Part shown: piece by piece, positions 8,283-18,908 of the stretch
Position numbering within the stretch: the first letter of the stretch is position 1
Layout: the number at the start of each line of letters is the position of its first letter
Assembly (NCBI GenBank): GCA_902762505.1
Contig: CACWOQ010000021.1
Span: 1-56,883, forward strand
From: an uncultured Ruminococcus sp.
GTDB lineage: Bacteria > Bacillota > Clostridia > Oscillospirales > CAG-272
Length of the DNA: 56,883 nucleotides
Direction of reading: 5' to 3'
Translations under genes and position numbers: made by a program
The notes under the pieces: generated by a model
Told to the model about the DNA's origin: nothing
Databases searched by the model: none
The model's input: the letters and a program-made list of their open reading frames with translations, nothing else

Positions 8283-9441
8283 ATGAAAGATCTTACCGAA
8301 AAGATACAAAACGCCGTCGATACCGGCGCGCTTCTGCGCGTCACGCTTTCCGGACGGTTTGACAAAACAGTGAAAAAATGCTCTTACGCCGTTAAATCGG
8401 TGCGCGGAAAAAACGTGATAGCATGCGAAAAGCTGATGCCGGACGGCAAGGCTCTTCACGCCAATCTGCCGACCGGGGGCTGTGCGGAGATCATCGCCGC
8501 GGAGTCCGCGTGCTATAAACAGACCGACGTTTCGGCAAAGGATTTCACCGCCGTTGTACTGCGCTCGAAAAAAGGCGCCTTACATATAAAATACGGAAAG
8601 CCCGCCGCCGACGCGTCCGTAAAGCCCGAGGGCAAAAACTATATCCTCGATCCCGGCGTCAGATACGATTTTCTCGTGATGCTCGGCATTCAGGACGGAA
8701 CGGGCAGAGTACATGATAAAAAACAAAGCAAATTCAGACAGATAAACAGATTTTTGCAGATAGTCGGCGACGTTATGCCGTCGCTGCCGGAGGACGGTAT
8801 CAGGGTGTGGGACCTCTGCTGCGGAAAAAGTTATCTGTCGTTTGCCGTTTATTACTATATGACGTACGTTCTCGGTAAGTCCGTGACGGTCTTCTGCGTC
8901 GACCGGAAAGCCGACGTGATCGCCGAATGCGCCGGATACGCGGAAGGGCTCGGCTGGGACGGACTTCATTTCATATGCGGAGATATTTTCAAATGCTTGC
9001 CCGAAGGCGAGCGCCCAGATCTGATGCTCTCGCTCCACGCCTGCGACACCGCGACTGATATGGTGCTGTCCGAAGCGGTGAAGCGCGGCGCGAGGGTGAT
9101 ACTGTCGTCGCCGTGCTGTCAGCACGAGCTTGCGTCGCAGATAGAGTGCAGGGAGCTTTCCTACGTCACGCGTGAGCCGATCCTAAAACAGAAGCTCTCC
9201 GCCATTCTCACCGACGCGCTGCGCTGCCGCCTGCTTTACGCGTGCGGCTACAAGGTCACGACGCTTGAATTCATCGACCCGGAGGACACCGAAAAATCTT
9301 ATGATCCGCGCCGAAAAGTCTCTGATCCCGGCGAAGCTCCGGATGTCCGCGCTCGATGAATACGACGCAGTCTGCGCGTCGCTCAACGCAAAACCGACGA
9401 TGCGCGCGCTTCTGTCCGATTTCTTAACAAAAACACGTTGA
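8283..9441 (+). CDS. SAM-dependent RNA methyltransferase-like protein, frameshifted near the 3' end
   Basis: The first 338 or so residues carry a methyltransferase domain: VWDLCCGKSYLSFAVYYYM (motif I), VTVFCVDRKADVI, then LMLSLHACDTATDMVL and ILSSPCCQHE, the pattern of Methyltransf_32-type RNA methyltransferases. The frame then runs ...FIDPEDTEKSYDPRR to a stop at 9357-9359. In another frame the sequence from 9297 reads LMIRAEKSLIPAKLRMSALD and on to a TGA at 9439-9441, which looks like the real C-terminus. Four instead of five A's at 9292-9296 would give ...TENLMIRAEK. So the gene carries one extra A: a true mutation, an assembly error or a slippage site. ATG at 8283 follows AGAGGCAG. Confidence 0.8.
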
Positions 9442-9466
9442 AAACCGCGCTTGCCGGTGATAGAAT
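9438..9466 (+). promoter_or_regulatory. promoter of the dehydrogenase-uvrA-rlmI operon
   Basis: TTGAAA (9438-9443), 17 nt ending GGTGA, TAGAAT (9461-9466). The -35 box overlaps the restored stop codon of the frameshifted methyltransferase. AAAGGAG at 9480-9486 then serves the ATG at 9493. Confidence 0.7.
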
Positions 9467-9492
9467 AGTCCGTACCGCGAAAGGAGCGAAAA

Positions 9493-10947
9493 ATGAGAAA
9501 TAAAGATATATCCGTAAGAGTCGTCGCGGCGCTTTCGGCGCTTTGTATGACGGCGTCGTCCGCGCTTTACTGGTTCATGAACCTGAAGTCGATATTCAAG
9601 CTTCTGCCGTCGAAACGCAGCCTCACCGAAGAAGAGATGCATCTGATGAAGGATCTGACGTATCCCACGTGGGTGAGCTATCTTCTCACGTATTTTCTCA
9701 TGCTGTTTATGATAATGGGCTGTGTCGCGCTGTGGTTTGCGGTGGTGCGTCCCGTAAAACGGGGCTCGAGCGTCGGTATGCTTTGCCAGCTCGTTTCGCT
9801 CGGCTTCCTCGCGCTGCTTTATAAGGATATGAGAGACGGGAAAAGCAAGTTTTTGTACGATGAAAAAAGGTTTCTCATCGTCGCCGCCCTCATGGCGCTG
9901 TCGTTTCTGCTGCTGCTCGTCTATTCGATTATCGCGCTGAGACGCAAAAACAAGGGGCGTCAACTTAAATCGGAACAGATAGAGGAGAAGAGAAAAGAAA
10001 CGAAGATCTCCGTGCTCGACACCTGCACGCTTACGATCGGCGACATTGACTTTTCACCGATCGAAGCGCTCGGATGTGTCGAATATCACGACGTTCTGAC
10101 AGAGGAGCAGATCATTGAAAAATGCGCCGACAGCGACGTGATACTGCTCAACAAAGCGGTGATAAACGAAAGGATAATGGACGCCTGTCCGAAGCTCCGG
10201 TACATCGGTCTGTTTGCGACCGGATACAACAATATAGACGTGAAAGCGGCGGCAGCGCACGGCATCACCGTTTGCAACGCGCCGGGCTATTCGACGGATT
10301 CCGTCGCACAGCTCGTATTCGCGTACATACTCAACCACGCGACGTCGCTTGACAAATACAACGCCTCCACGCACGACGGGGAATGGGTCAGATCGCACAC
10401 GTTCTCTTATTTCCCGTACCCGATAACGGAGCTTAAAGGAAAAACGCTTTCCGTCATAGGATACGGAGCCATCGGCAAAAAGGTCGCCGCGATCGGCGCC
10501 GCGTTCGGCATGAACGTCGCAGTTGCGACAAGAACGAAGCCCGATAACTGTCCTTACAGGCTCGTGTCCGTGGACGAGGCGTTCGCGCTCGCGGATTATC
10601 TCAGCGTTCATTGCCCGCTCACAGACGAAACGAGAGGGCTTATAAGCGCCGAAAGGCTGTCTATGATGAAGCCGTCCGCTTACGTCATAAACACGGCGAG
10701 AGGCGCCGTGGCTGACGAAAACGCCCTGCGTGACGCGCTTGACCGCGGGATCATATCCGGAGCCGCCTGCGACGTTCTGACGACGGAGCCCATGAGAGAG
10801 GATGATCCGCTCCGCGGCGCCGAAAATCTTACGCTGACGCCGCATATAGCGTGGGCGTCGTACGAGGCGAGAGTCAGACTCATTTCTCTTGTCGCGTCGA
10901 ATCTTCGCGCTTATCAGAACGGTCTTCCGGTAAATCAAGTGAAATGA
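9493..10947 (+). CDS. four-helix membrane domain fused to D-2-hydroxyacid dehydrogenase
   Basis: 484 residues in one open frame. Residues 1-150 contain four predicted membrane helices (about 8-30, 60-85, 93-110, 127-149) of no family I recognise. Residues 151-169 are a charged linker. From residue 171 the sequence KISVLDTCTLTIGDIDF begins a complete D-2-hydroxyacid dehydrogenase: GLFATGYNNIDVKAA, the NAD loop VIGYGAIGKK (321-330), NTARGAVADENAL, the catalytic Arg/Glu region and the HIAWAS histidine. It resembles glycerate/hydroxypyruvate reductases. Residue 170 is ACG, exactly where such enzymes have their ATG, and GAGGAG lies 12 nt before it, so this may be two genes joined by mutation. Its stop overlaps the next start (ATGA). 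Confidence 0.85.
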   Translation: MRNKDISVRVVAALSALCMTASSALYWFMNLKSIFKLLPSKRSLTEEEMHLMKDLTYPTWVSYLLTYFLMLFMIMGCVALWFAVVRPVKRGSSVGMLCQLVSLGFLALLYKDMRDGKSKFLYDEKRFLIVAALMALSFLLLLVYSIIALRRKNKGRQLKSEQIEEKRKETKISVLDTCTLTIGDIDFSPIEALGCVEYHDVLTEEQIIEKCADSDVILLNKAVINERIMDACPKLRYIGLFATGYNNIDVKAAAAHGITVCNAPGYSTDSVAQLVFAYILNHATSLDKYNASTHDGEWVRSHTFSYFPYPITELKGKTLSVIGYGAIGKKVAAIGAAFGMNVAVATRTKPDNCPYRLVSVDEAFALADYLSVHCPLTDETRGLISAERLSMMKPSAYVINTARGAVADENALRDALDRGIISGAACDVLTTEPMREDDPLRGAENLTLTPHIAWASYEARVRLISLVASNLRAYQNGLPVNQVK

Positions 10948-11663
10948 GCGGGATAAAATACGAGAACGTGGGCGGGGCAGCGATCGCGGAGGACGGCGGC
11001 GCGCTCATGCTGACGACGGACGCGTTTTTGCTCGAAGCGTTCGTCAAAAAAAACGGAAAGCAATCGGTCTGTGAGCTTTGCTCGGGCACGGGGATCGTAT
11101 CCGCAATGCTTTTGTCTGATAAAAAAGCCGCGACGTGCGAATGCGTCGACTTTCAGGAGAAGCTTTGCGAGCTCGCGAAAAAAAACGCGGAAAACTACGG
11201 CGGCAAAATGACCGTCGTCCGATCTGACGTGCTCGACTACAGACCGGCGCGCGTGTTTGACGCGGCGGTATGCAATCCGCCGTATTACAGGCGCGGATCA
11301 AAGCCCTCGCAAAGCCGCGAAAACGATCTTTGCAGACGTGAAAGCACCGCCGTGATCGGCGATTTTGCGGCTTGCGCTTCAAGAGCTTTGCGCGACGGAG
11401 GGGACGCGTATTTCTGCTATACGCCGGAAAGAATGCCCGAACTTATAACCGCGTGCAGGGAAAACCGGCTTGAGCCGAAGGTGCTTGTACCCGTTTATCC
11501 GGACAGGGGCCGCGGATGCGGTCTGATACTTCTGTCAGCCAAGAAAAACGCCTCGCCCGGGCTTATCATAACGCGTCCGCTCTACCTGCGGGATAACGGC
11601 AATATTACGGATGAATACGAAAAAATAACAAATAACCATACGGCAGAGTTTTTATATGAGTGA
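10944..11663 (+). CDS. TrmN6-like tRNA1(Val) (adenine37-N6)-methyltransferase
   Basis: ATG at 10944 overlaps the upstream TGA; the frame is open further back, but only as a shadow of the dehydrogenase. The 239-residue product has DAFLLEAFV, the SAM motif [30 protein letters not shown] and the N6-adenine catalytic motif NPPYYRRGS. This order and length match the TrmN6/YfiC family, which methylates A37 of tRNA(Val). A specificity for another RNA cannot be excluded. It overlaps uvrA by 8 nt. Confidence 0.87.
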   Translation: MSGIKYENVGGAAIAEDGGALMLTTDAFLLEAFVKKNGKQSVCELCSGTGIVSAMLLSDKKAATCECVDFQEKLCELAKKNAENYGGKMTVVRSDVLDYRPARVFDAAVCNPPYYRRGSKPSQSRENDLCRRESTAVIGDFAACASRALRDGGDAYFCYTPERMPELITACRENRLEPKVLVPVYPDRGRGCGLILLSAKKNASPGLIITRPLYLRDNGNITDEYEKITNNHTAEFLYE

Positions 11664-14478
11664 AAAATACATTCACGCCAAGGGCGTGAGAGTCAACAAT
11701 CTGAAAAATATTGAAGTGAAAATACCGAGGGACAAGCTCGTCGTTTTCACCGGCGTTTCCGGAAGCGGCAAATCGTCCCTGGCTTTCGACACGCTGTACG
11801 CGGAAGGACACAGGCGCTTCGTCGAATCGCTTTCGTCCTACGCGAGAATGTTCCTGGGACAGATGGACAAGCCGGATATCGACTTCATCGAGGGGCTTTC
11901 TCCGTCTATCTCGATAGATCAGAAAACGACCTCGAGAAACCCGAGATCCACCGTCGGCACCGTGACGGAGATATACGATTATCTTCGTCTTATTTTCGCG
12001 CGTATAGGCATCCCGCACTGTCCCGTCTGCGGAAAAGAGATCAGGATGCAGACAACGGACACAATAATCAAAAAGATCCTCGCGCTGCCCGCCGGCACGC
12101 GGTTCGAGGTCTGCGCCCCCGTCGTCCGCGGCAAGAAGGGAATGCATAAGAAGGTATTCGAGGACGGCGCGAAAGCCGGATACACGCGCGTTCGCGTCGA
12201 CGGCAATATGTACGACGTGACGGATAATATCGAGCTTGACAAAAACGTAAAGCACGATATAGAGATCGTCGTCGACCGTCTTGTGATGAAGGACGGCATC
12301 AGACCGCGTCTGTCGGATTCGGTCGAAAGCGCTTTGAAGCTCGCAGACGGGAACCTGCTCATCCGTACGGTCGGCGACGAGGAGACGACCATGAGCTTTT
12401 CCCAGAATTACGCCTGCGACGAGCACGGCATCAGCTTCGGCGAGCTTCAGCCGAGAATGTTTTCGTTCAACGCGCCGTACGGAGCGTGTGAGAAATGCAG
12501 CGGGCTCGGTATGAGCCTGACGCTGTCGCCGGACAAAATAATCCCGAACAGAAAGCTTTCCCTGCGCGAAGGCGCCATCGCCGTAAACGGCTTCAAATCG
12601 CTTGACGACGAGACGTGGTCGGGACCTCTTTTCGAGGCGGCGCTGAAGGATTACGGAGTTGATCTCGACACGCCGATAAAGGATTACTCAAAGGACGCTT
12701 ACCGCGCTCTGATGTACGGAACGGGCGGAAAATACTATACGATAAACAGGTATTTCGATAAGACTGCGCACAGGCAGACCGTCCCGTTCAACGGCGTAGT
12801 ACCCATGATCGAAAGCAGAAGGAACACGTATCCCGACTATTACGAGCAGTTCACGGAGGAGATCCCGTGCGACGCGTGTCACGGCATGAGACTCAAGCCG
12901 GAGATTCTGAGCGTCACCGTCGGCGGAAAGAACATACACGAGGTCTGCTCGCTGTCCGTGTCAGACTGCCTCGATTTCTTCAACGACATACAGCTTGACG
13001 ATACCGAATGGCAGATCGCGCGGGAAATAATAAAAGAAATACGTTCCCGCCTCGGATTCCTCAAATCCGTGGGTCTCGAATACCTCACGCTTTCGCGCAA
13101 AGCCGGCTCGCTTTCCGGCGGCGAGGCGCAGAGGATAAGACTGGCGACGCAGATCGGCTCCTCTCTTGTCGGCGTGCTTTACATACTCGACGAGCCGAGC
13201 ATAGGTCTCCACAGCCGCGACAACGGCAAGCTGATCGCCACGCTGAAAAAGCTCCGCGACCTCGGAAACAGCCTGATCGTCGTCGAACACGACGAGGAGA
13301 CGATGCTCGAATCCGATTTTATCGTCGACGTGGGACCGGGTGCGGGAGTGCACGGCGGACGGATCGTTGCGGCGGGCACACCCGCGCAGATCATGGAAAA
13401 TCCCGACTCGCTTACAGGTCAGTATCTGTCGCGCAAGAAGTTCATTAAGGTGCCAAAGACGCGCCGACCCGGAAACGGACAGTTTCTGAGCGTAAAGGGC
13501 GGAAGAGAGCACAACCTCAAAAACGTTGACGTTGATTTTCCTCTCGGCTGCTTCATCTGCGTCACGGGCGTTTCCGGCAGCGGAAAGTCGTCGCTTGTAA
13601 ACGGAATTCTTGCGAACGCTCTTCAAAGAGAGCTGAACGGCGCGTATACGATCCCCGGCGCGCACGATTCAATCGAAGGGATCGACGCGCTCGACAAAGC
13701 GATAGTCATAGACCAGAGCCCGATAGGCAGGACGCCGCGCTCAAATCCCGCGACGTATACGGGCCTTTTCACGGATATAAGAACGCTTTTCGCTCAGACG
13801 AGAGAAGCGAAGGTCAGAGGCTACGGACCCGGCAGATTCTCCTTCAATACGAAAGGCGGCAGATGCGAGGCGTGCGAGGGCGACGGCGTTAAGAAGATCG
13901 AAATGCACTTTTTGCCGGACGTTTACGTCAAATGCGACGTTTGCCGCGGCAAACGCTACAACGCCGATACGCTTGAAATAAAATACAAGGACAAGAGCAT
14001 TTACGACGTGCTTGAAATGACGGTCGAGGAAGGCGTTGAATTTTTCTCCGCCGTGCCGAAGATCGCCTCGAGACTCAAAACCCTGTATGAAGTCGGGCTC
14101 GGGTACATAAAGATAGGTCAGTCGTCGACGACGCTGTCAGGCGGCGAGGCTCAGAGAGTCAAGCTTGCGACGGAGCTTTCGCGCCGCGCCACGGGCAGGA
14201 CGGTTTACATCCTCGACGAGCCTACGACCGGACTTCACGCTGACGACGTGAACAAGCTCATTGATATCCTCCAGCGTCTGACGGACGCGGGAAACACGGT
14301 TATCGTGATCGAGCACAATATGGATCTGATAAAAACAGCCGACTATATAATCGACCTCGGACCCGAGGGCGGGGACGGCGGCGGAACAGTTGTTGCGACG
14401 GGCACTCCGGAGCAGATCGCGGAATGTGAAAGGTCCTACACCGGTCAGTATCTGAAAAAGGCGCTTTTGCAAAGATGA
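11656..14478 (+). CDS. uvrA: excinuclease ABC subunit UvrA
   Basis: UvrA recognises bulky DNA damage and loads UvrB. At 940 residues the protein is full length. Two ABC ATPase halves are seen, each with GVSGSGKSS and an LSGGEAQR signature, and Walker B stretches [14 protein letters not shown] and [14 protein letters not shown]. Zinc-binding cysteine pairs occur at CPVC, CDACHG and CEAC...CDVC. The N-terminus, [14 protein letters not shown], is typical. No uvrB or uvrC is present in the window. It is translationally coupled on both sides. Confidence 0.98.
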   Translation: MSEKYIHAKGVRVNNLKNIEVKIPRDKLVVFTGVSGSGKSSLAFDTLYAEGHRRFVESLSSYARMFLGQMDKPDIDFIEGLSPSISIDQKTTSRNPRSTVGTVTEIYDYLRLIFARIGIPHCPVCGKEIRMQTTDTIIKKILALPAGTRFEVCAPVVRGKKGMHKKVFEDGAKAGYTRVRVDGNMYDVTDNIELDKNVKHDIEIVVDRLVMKDGIRPRLSDSVESALKLADGNLLIRTVGDEETTMSFSQNYACDEHGISFGELQPRMFSFNAPYGACEKCSGLGMSLTLSPDKIIPNRKLSLREGAIAVNGFKSLDDETWSGPLFEAALKDYGVDLDTPIKDYSKDAYRALMYGTGGKYYTINRYFDKTAHRQTVPFNGVVPMIESRRNTYPDYYEQFTEEIPCDACHGMRLKPEILSVTVGGKNIHEVCSLSVSDCLDFFNDIQLDDTEWQIAREIIKEIRSRLGFLKSVGLEYLTLSRKAGSLSGGEAQRIRLATQIGSSLVGVLYILDEPSIGLHSRDNGKLIATLKKLRDLGNSLIVVEHDEETMLESDFIVDVGPGAGVHGGRIVAAGTPAQIMENPDSLTGQYLSRKKFIKVPKTRRPGNGQFLSVKGGREHNLKNVDVDFPLGCFICVTGVSGSGKSSLVNGILANALQRELNGAYTIPGAHDSIEGIDALDKAIVIDQSPIGRTPRSNPATYTGLFTDIRTLFAQTREAKVRGYGPGRFSFNTKGGRCEACEGDGVKKIEMHFLPDVYVKCDVCRGKRYNADTLEIKYKDKSIYDVLEMTVEEGVEFFSAVPKIASRLKTLYEVGLGYIKIGQSSTTLSGGEAQRVKLATELSRRATGRTVYILDEPTTGLHADDVNKLIDILQRLTDAGNTVIVIEHNMDLIKTADYIIDLGPEGGDGGGTVVATGTPEQIAECERSYTGQYLKKALLQR

Positions 14479-14879
14479 AGGCGTACGATATTTTCTCGAC
14501 GGATAAAGGCTTTTTCATCGGCAAAAAGCGCGTGACCGGTATATACCAGACCGGCAGGCGTATCGGAATAAGAAACGGCACCGAAAAAGGCGATGAATTC
14601 CGTCTGATCCGTGATTATGAAAACAAATACGACGAACGCGCCGTAAAGGTGATCGGACGCTTTGGCGACGCGATAGGTTTCATTGAGGCGAAAGCCAACG
14701 ACGACGTGGCGTTTTATCTCGACAGCGGGTGCGAATGCCTCGGCGTCGTTACGGATATCGACAAGACCGGCGCGACCGTCGGCATCCTGCTCGACGTGTT
14801 CTGCCGCTGCGACGCGGATACTATGCAAAAGCTTTCCGCGTCATACGACGAATATATGAGATCGCAAACAAAGCTGTAA
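14475..14879 (+). CDS. HIRAN-domain protein
   Basis: 134 residues; the ATG overlaps the uvrA stop by 4 nt. The core [20 protein letters not shown] followed by [19 protein letters not shown] has the HIRAN pattern (L-x-R-E-x-N-x-Y-D-x-x-A-x-x-V, then G-x-I/L-x). HIRAN domains bind DNA 3' ends or damaged DNA in helicases such as HLTF; stand-alone bacterial copies are poorly studied. Direct coupling to uvrA makes a repair-linked role plausible, but that is inference. Confidence 0.75.
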   Translation: MKAYDIFSTDKGFFIGKKRVTGIYQTGRRIGIRNGTEKGDEFRLIRDYENKYDERAVKVIGRFGDAIGFIEAKANDDVAFYLDSGCECLGVVTDIDKTGATVGILLDVFCRCDADTMQKLSASYDEYMRSQTKL

Positions 14880-14895
14880 CGAAAGGATGTTTGAT

Positions 14896-16587
14896 ATGAA
14901 ATTTTCCGAAATGCCCTACAAAAGACCGGACGGTGATCTGCTCATGGCAAAGACAGAGGAGCTTGCAAACCGGATAAACTCGGCGAAAAGCGCCGGGGAA
15001 ATACTCGAGGTGATAAAAGAATACGAAGAAATAAGCAGCGATTTTTCAACGCAGTACAATATCGCTTATATAAGAAATACGATCGATACGCGCGATGAGT
15101 TTTACGACGCGGAAAAGAATTTCTACGATGAATTTCTGCCGCAGTACCAGGAAAAGGATCAGCTTTTCATGCAGGCGCTCGCCGCGTCGCCGCACCGTGC
15201 GGAGCTTGAAAAGACGATCAGCCCCGTCGTTTTCAAAAACATAGAGCTTCAGCTGAAGGGCTTCGATCCGAAGATCATACCGCTTTTGCAGCAGGAAAAC
15301 AAGCTCATATCCGAATACGTGAAGCTCAACGCCGCGGCGACCGTCGAGATCGACGGAAAGACGCTTCCGCTTACAAAGCTCGGTCCGTACAAGCAGTCGG
15401 ACGACAGAGAAGTACGCCGCCTTGCATATGAAAAAGAAGGCGAATTTTTCGACGCGCACAGAGAAGAATACGACAGGATCTACGATGAGCTCGTCAAAAA
15501 CCGCACGGAGCAGGCGAAACAGCTCGGATTCGAAAACTTCCTTCCGCTCGGATACATAAGACAGATGCGCAACTGCTACGGACCGGAGCAGGTCGGCTGT
15601 TTCCGCGATCAGGTCGTGGACGTCATAGTCCCGGTGTCGGATAAGATTAAGGAAGCTCAGAGAAAGCGCATAGGCGTTGACAAACTTAAGCTCTACGACG
15701 ATCCGTATCTTTTCCCGGACGGCAATCCGAAGCCTCACGGCACGCCGGACGAGCTGCTTGCCGCGGCGAAGAAAATGTATAACGCGATGTCGCCCGAGAC
15801 CGCGGAGTTCATAAACGATATGTTCGATATGGATATGTTCGATCTGCTCGCTAAGGAGGGCAAAGCTCCCGGCGGCTACTGCACGTCCGTGCCTGACTAT
15901 AAAATGCCGTTCATATTCTCGAATTTCAACGGCACCGCGGCTGACGTGGACGTGCTCACCCACGAAGCCGGACACGCCTTCGCGTTCTACGTATCGTACA
16001 GACAGATACCGATAGGAATGATGCGGGAACCGTCGCTTGACGCCTGCGAAACGCATTCCATTTCGATGGAATTTCTGACGAGCGACTATCACAGTCTGTT
16101 CTTCGGCGACGATACCGATAAATATACGCTGTCCCACGCCGAGGACGCGATCACGTTCATCCCGTACGGCTGTATGGTCGACCACTTCCAGCAGATCGTC
16201 TACACGCACCCGGAATATACGCCGGAGCAGAGGAACGGGGTGTGGGCGGAGCTTGAAAAGCGTTACCGTCCCTATATGGACTTCGACGGACTTCCCATGT
16301 ACGGCAGAGGCGCCGGCTGGCAGAGACAGCACCATATTTACGAGGCGCCGTTCTACTATATCGACTACTGCATGGCGTATTCGCTCGCGCTGCAGTTCTT
16401 CAGCCTGTTCCTGAAGGACAAGGAAGAGGCGTGGAAGAAGTATCTTGCGTTCGTCCGTATGGGCGGAACGAAAACGTTCATCGAGCTCGCGCATGACAGC
16501 GGACTTTACTCGCCTACGGATGAGGGCGCCATCGCCGCGATCATGGGCAATATAACGAAATGGCTTTTTGAGAAGGAAAACAAATGA
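14896..16587 (+). CDS. M3 family oligoendopeptidase (PepF-like)
   Basis: A zinc metallopeptidase that cleaves oligopeptides in the cytoplasm. The HEAGH zinc motif lies in VLTHEAGHAFAFYVS, and the third ligand is the glutamate of DACETHSISMEF; GRGAGWQRQHHIYEAPFYYIDY is the conserved substrate-site block near the C-terminus. The length of about 563 residues fits M3B peptidases. ATG at 14896 was chosen over the in-frame ATG at 14887 because the latter lies within the GAAAGGATG ribosome site. It overlaps the next gene by 4 nt. Confidence 0.94.
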   Translation: MKFSEMPYKRPDGDLLMAKTEELANRINSAKSAGEILEVIKEYEEISSDFSTQYNIAYIRNTIDTRDEFYDAEKNFYDEFLPQYQEKDQLFMQALAASPHRAELEKTISPVVFKNIELQLKGFDPKIIPLLQQENKLISEYVKLNAAATVEIDGKTLPLTKLGPYKQSDDREVRRLAYEKEGEFFDAHREEYDRIYDELVKNRTEQAKQLGFENFLPLGYIRQMRNCYGPEQVGCFRDQVVDVIVPVSDKIKEAQRKRIGVDKLKLYDDPYLFPDGNPKPHGTPDELLAAAKKMYNAMSPETAEFINDMFDMDMFDLLAKEGKAPGGYCTSVPDYKMPFIFSNFNGTAADVDVLTHEAGHAFAFYVSYRQIPIGMMREPSLDACETHSISMEFLTSDYHSLFFGDDTDKYTLSHAEDAITFIPYGCMVDHFQQIVYTHPEYTPEQRNGVWAELEKRYRPYMDFDGLPMYGRGAGWQRQHHIYEAPFYYIDYCMAYSLALQFFSLFLKDKEEAWKKYLAFVRMGGTKTFIELAHDSGLYSPTDEGAIAAIMGNITKWLFEKENK

Positions 16588-17705
16588 ACAAGAGAGAAAC
16601 AGCGGAAATAAGAAGAAGGCTTTCCGTACAGAAGACCGGCGCCGACTGCATCAAAGGCGTCTATATAAATGAAAAAAGGGAGATCATATCTCAGTTCGAG
16701 CTGCCGATATCGACGCTTCCCGAGGATGAGCTTGAAAGGTACCTGCGTGTATTCAAAAAAGTGCTCTCGGGGTCTATCGGCAAAAACCTGATAAACGTCG
16801 ATTTCTCGACGAAGCAGGTGAGCGACGGGGAGGAGCAGAAGCTGCTCATGTCCCTGCGGGACGGAATAAACACGGATTCATTTGAAAAGTTCTGCACAAA
16901 AGCCGTGCCGAGCATACCGGGGGACGAAAAATGTGTGCTTCTTATGATGCACGAGACGTACGATATACCGGTCAAATTCAAGGACGGCGAGGCGATAGAG
17001 GATTCGACGGAGCAGTTCCGCTACGTTCTCTGCGCCGTGTGTCCCGTAAAGGAGAAGGACAGCGGCCTTTGCTACGAGGGCGATTCGAAGCAGTTCCGTT
17101 CAAAAGCCGCAGAGCATATAATATGCCCCGCCGAATACGGCTTCATGTACCCGAGATTCGACGACAGATGCAGCAACATCTACGGTGCGCTGTACTATTC
17201 GAAGGACGCCTCCGGTCAGAATCCGCTGACGGACGCGGTGTTCGCGTCTTCGCTTCCGATGGCGGCGGACGATCAGAGAAGCACGTTTTCCGAAATACTG
17301 CGCGGCGCCGTATGCGACGAATGCAGTTATGAGCTCGTACAGACCGTGCGCGACCATTTGAGCGACGTGATCGAAACGTACGAAAACGACAAATTCGCCG
17401 ACGAGCCGCCCGCCGTGACGAAAACTGAGCTGTGCGACCTTCTGCGCGGCTGCAACGTTTCCGAGGATCACGTCGAGGCGTTTGCGGAGGACTTTGAAGA
17501 GAGCTTCGGCAAAGGCGCGGAGCTTTCTCCTGCAAACCTCATCGAGACGAAAAAACTCGAATTCAAAAACGACAGCATAAGCATAAAAGTAGATCCGGAG
17601 CGCCCGGATCTCGTTGAAGTCAAAAATATAGACGGGGTGAAGTGTATCGTTATCAAGGTCGAGGACGGCGTTGAATGCAATGGTATCGATATCAGGATAA
17701 AATGA
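16584..17705 (+). CDS. DUF4317 family protein
   Basis: 373 residues, start MNKRETAEIRRRLSVQKTGA, which is the diagnostic N-terminus of the clostridial DUF4317 family. The rest is a cytoplasmic mixed alpha/beta protein without membrane segments, with ICPAEYGFMYPRFDDR and a C-terminal domain of about 75 residues ending IDIRIK. No activity is known. The ATG lies inside the peptidase stop (4-nt overlap), and its own stop overlaps the next start. Confidence 0.88.
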   Translation: MNKRETAEIRRRLSVQKTGADCIKGVYINEKREIISQFELPISTLPEDELERYLRVFKKVLSGSIGKNLINVDFSTKQVSDGEEQKLLMSLRDGINTDSFEKFCTKAVPSIPGDEKCVLLMMHETYDIPVKFKDGEAIEDSTEQFRYVLCAVCPVKEKDSGLCYEGDSKQFRSKAAEHIICPAEYGFMYPRFDDRCSNIYGALYYSKDASGQNPLTDAVFASSLPMAADDQRSTFSEILRGAVCDECSYELVQTVRDHLSDVIETYENDKFADEPPAVTKTELCDLLRGCNVSEDHVEAFAEDFEESFGKGAELSPANLIETKKLEFKNDSISIKVDPERPDLVEVKNIDGVKCIVIKVEDGVECNGIDIRIK

Positions 17706-18904
17706 GAGCAGCGGCAACGGCTACCGTAACCGATAAAGCGGAAAAAACGGCGCGGCAGGGTCATCCGTGGATATACGCGGACGAGGTCGTCTCTGTCGAC
17801 GGCGGATACGAGAACGGCGATATTATCGACGTACGCTCAAAAAAAGGCAAATACGTAGGCTCCGGTTTCATTAACGATAATTCAAAAATACGGATCAGAA
17901 TCATATCCCGCAACGCAAACGACGTGTTCGACCGCGCGTTCTGGGAACGCAGGGTAAAGTACGCCGTCGACTACAGGCGCACCGTTATGCCGGGCGATGA
18001 TTTCAGATGCTGCCGGCTCATATTCGGCGAAGCCGATACGTTCCCGGGGCTTACCGTCGACAGGTTTGAGGACGTTCTCGTCACGGAGGTGCTGAGCCTC
18101 GGCATCGAGCAGAGAAAAGGCGTGATATATGACGCGCTTCTGTCAACTCTGCGCTCGTACGGGCAAAATATCACGGCGATATACGAAAGAAGCGATTCGC
18201 AGATAAGACTGCTCGAGGGCATGGAGCCGCATACCGGGTTTTATTACGGCGAAGGCGGCGGAACTGTCGGAATAACCGAGAACGGGATCAAATACACGGT
18301 TGACTATATAAACGGTCAGAAGACCGGTTATTTCCTCGATCAGAAGTACAACAGAGCCGCCGTCGGAAGGATCTGTGCGGGCAAGCGCGTGCTCGACTGC
18401 TTCACCCATACGGGAGCCTTCGCCTGCAACGCTGCAAAGGGCGGCGCCGCCTCCGTCACCGCGGTCGACGTATCCGGAAAGGCGATAGAGGACGCAAAGA
18501 AAAACGCCCGGGAAAACGGGCTTGATATCGACTTCGTCTGCGCCGATGTGTTTGAATATCTGACAGAGCTTTACGAAAACAACGACAGAAGATTCGATCT
18601 TATAATACTCGATCCGCCGGCGTTCACCAAATCGCGTGATACGGTAAAGGACGCGATGAGAGGGTATAAGGAGATAAATCTCAAAGCCATGCGGCTCCTG
18701 CCGCGCGGAGGGTATCTTGCCACGTGCTCGTGCTCGCATTTCATGCGCGATTCGCTGTTCTGTCAGATGCTTCACGGCGCGGCGGAGGACGCGGGAGTCT
18801 CGCTCCGTCAGATCGAGGCGCGTCAGCAATCGCCCGACCACCCGATACTCTGGAATGTGCCCGAGACCGATTACCTCAAATTCTATATCTTCCAAATAGT
18901 ATAA
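17702..18904 (+). CDS. class I SAM-dependent rRNA methyltransferase, RlmI/RlmK-like
   Basis: About 400 residues from the ATG at 17702 (ATGA overlap). The N-terminus is PUA-like: RQGHPWIYADEVVSVDGG, YVGSGFINDNSKIRIRI. A methyltransferase core follows: VLDCFTHTGAFACNAAKGGA, VTAVDVSGKAIEDAKKNA, LIILDPPAFTKS, and the catalytic-cysteine motif LATCSCSHFM. This matches RlmI-type 23S rRNA m5C methyltransferases. It is the last gene of the operon from 9493 and is followed by a strong terminator. Confidence 0.93.
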   Translation: MRAAATATVTDKAEKTARQGHPWIYADEVVSVDGGYENGDIIDVRSKKGKYVGSGFINDNSKIRIRIISRNANDVFDRAFWERRVKYAVDYRRTVMPGDDFRCCRLIFGEADTFPGLTVDRFEDVLVTEVLSLGIEQRKGVIYDALLSTLRSYGQNITAIYERSDSQIRLLEGMEPHTGFYYGEGGGTVGITENGIKYTVDYINGQKTGYFLDQKYNRAAVGRICAGKRVLDCFTHTGAFACNAAKGGAASVTAVDVSGKAIEDAKKNARENGLDIDFVCADVFEYLTELYENNDRRFDLIILDPPAFTKSRDTVKDAMRGYKEINLKAMRLLPRGGYLATCSCSHFMRDSLFCQMLHGAAEDAGVSLRQIEARQQSPDHPILWNVPETDYLKFYIFQIV

Positions 18905-18908
18905 AAAC

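Noticed and set aside
15046-16494. A 482-codon minus-strand open frame
   Set aside because: Antisense shadow of the M3 peptidase; Arg/Val-rich with no recognisable motif.
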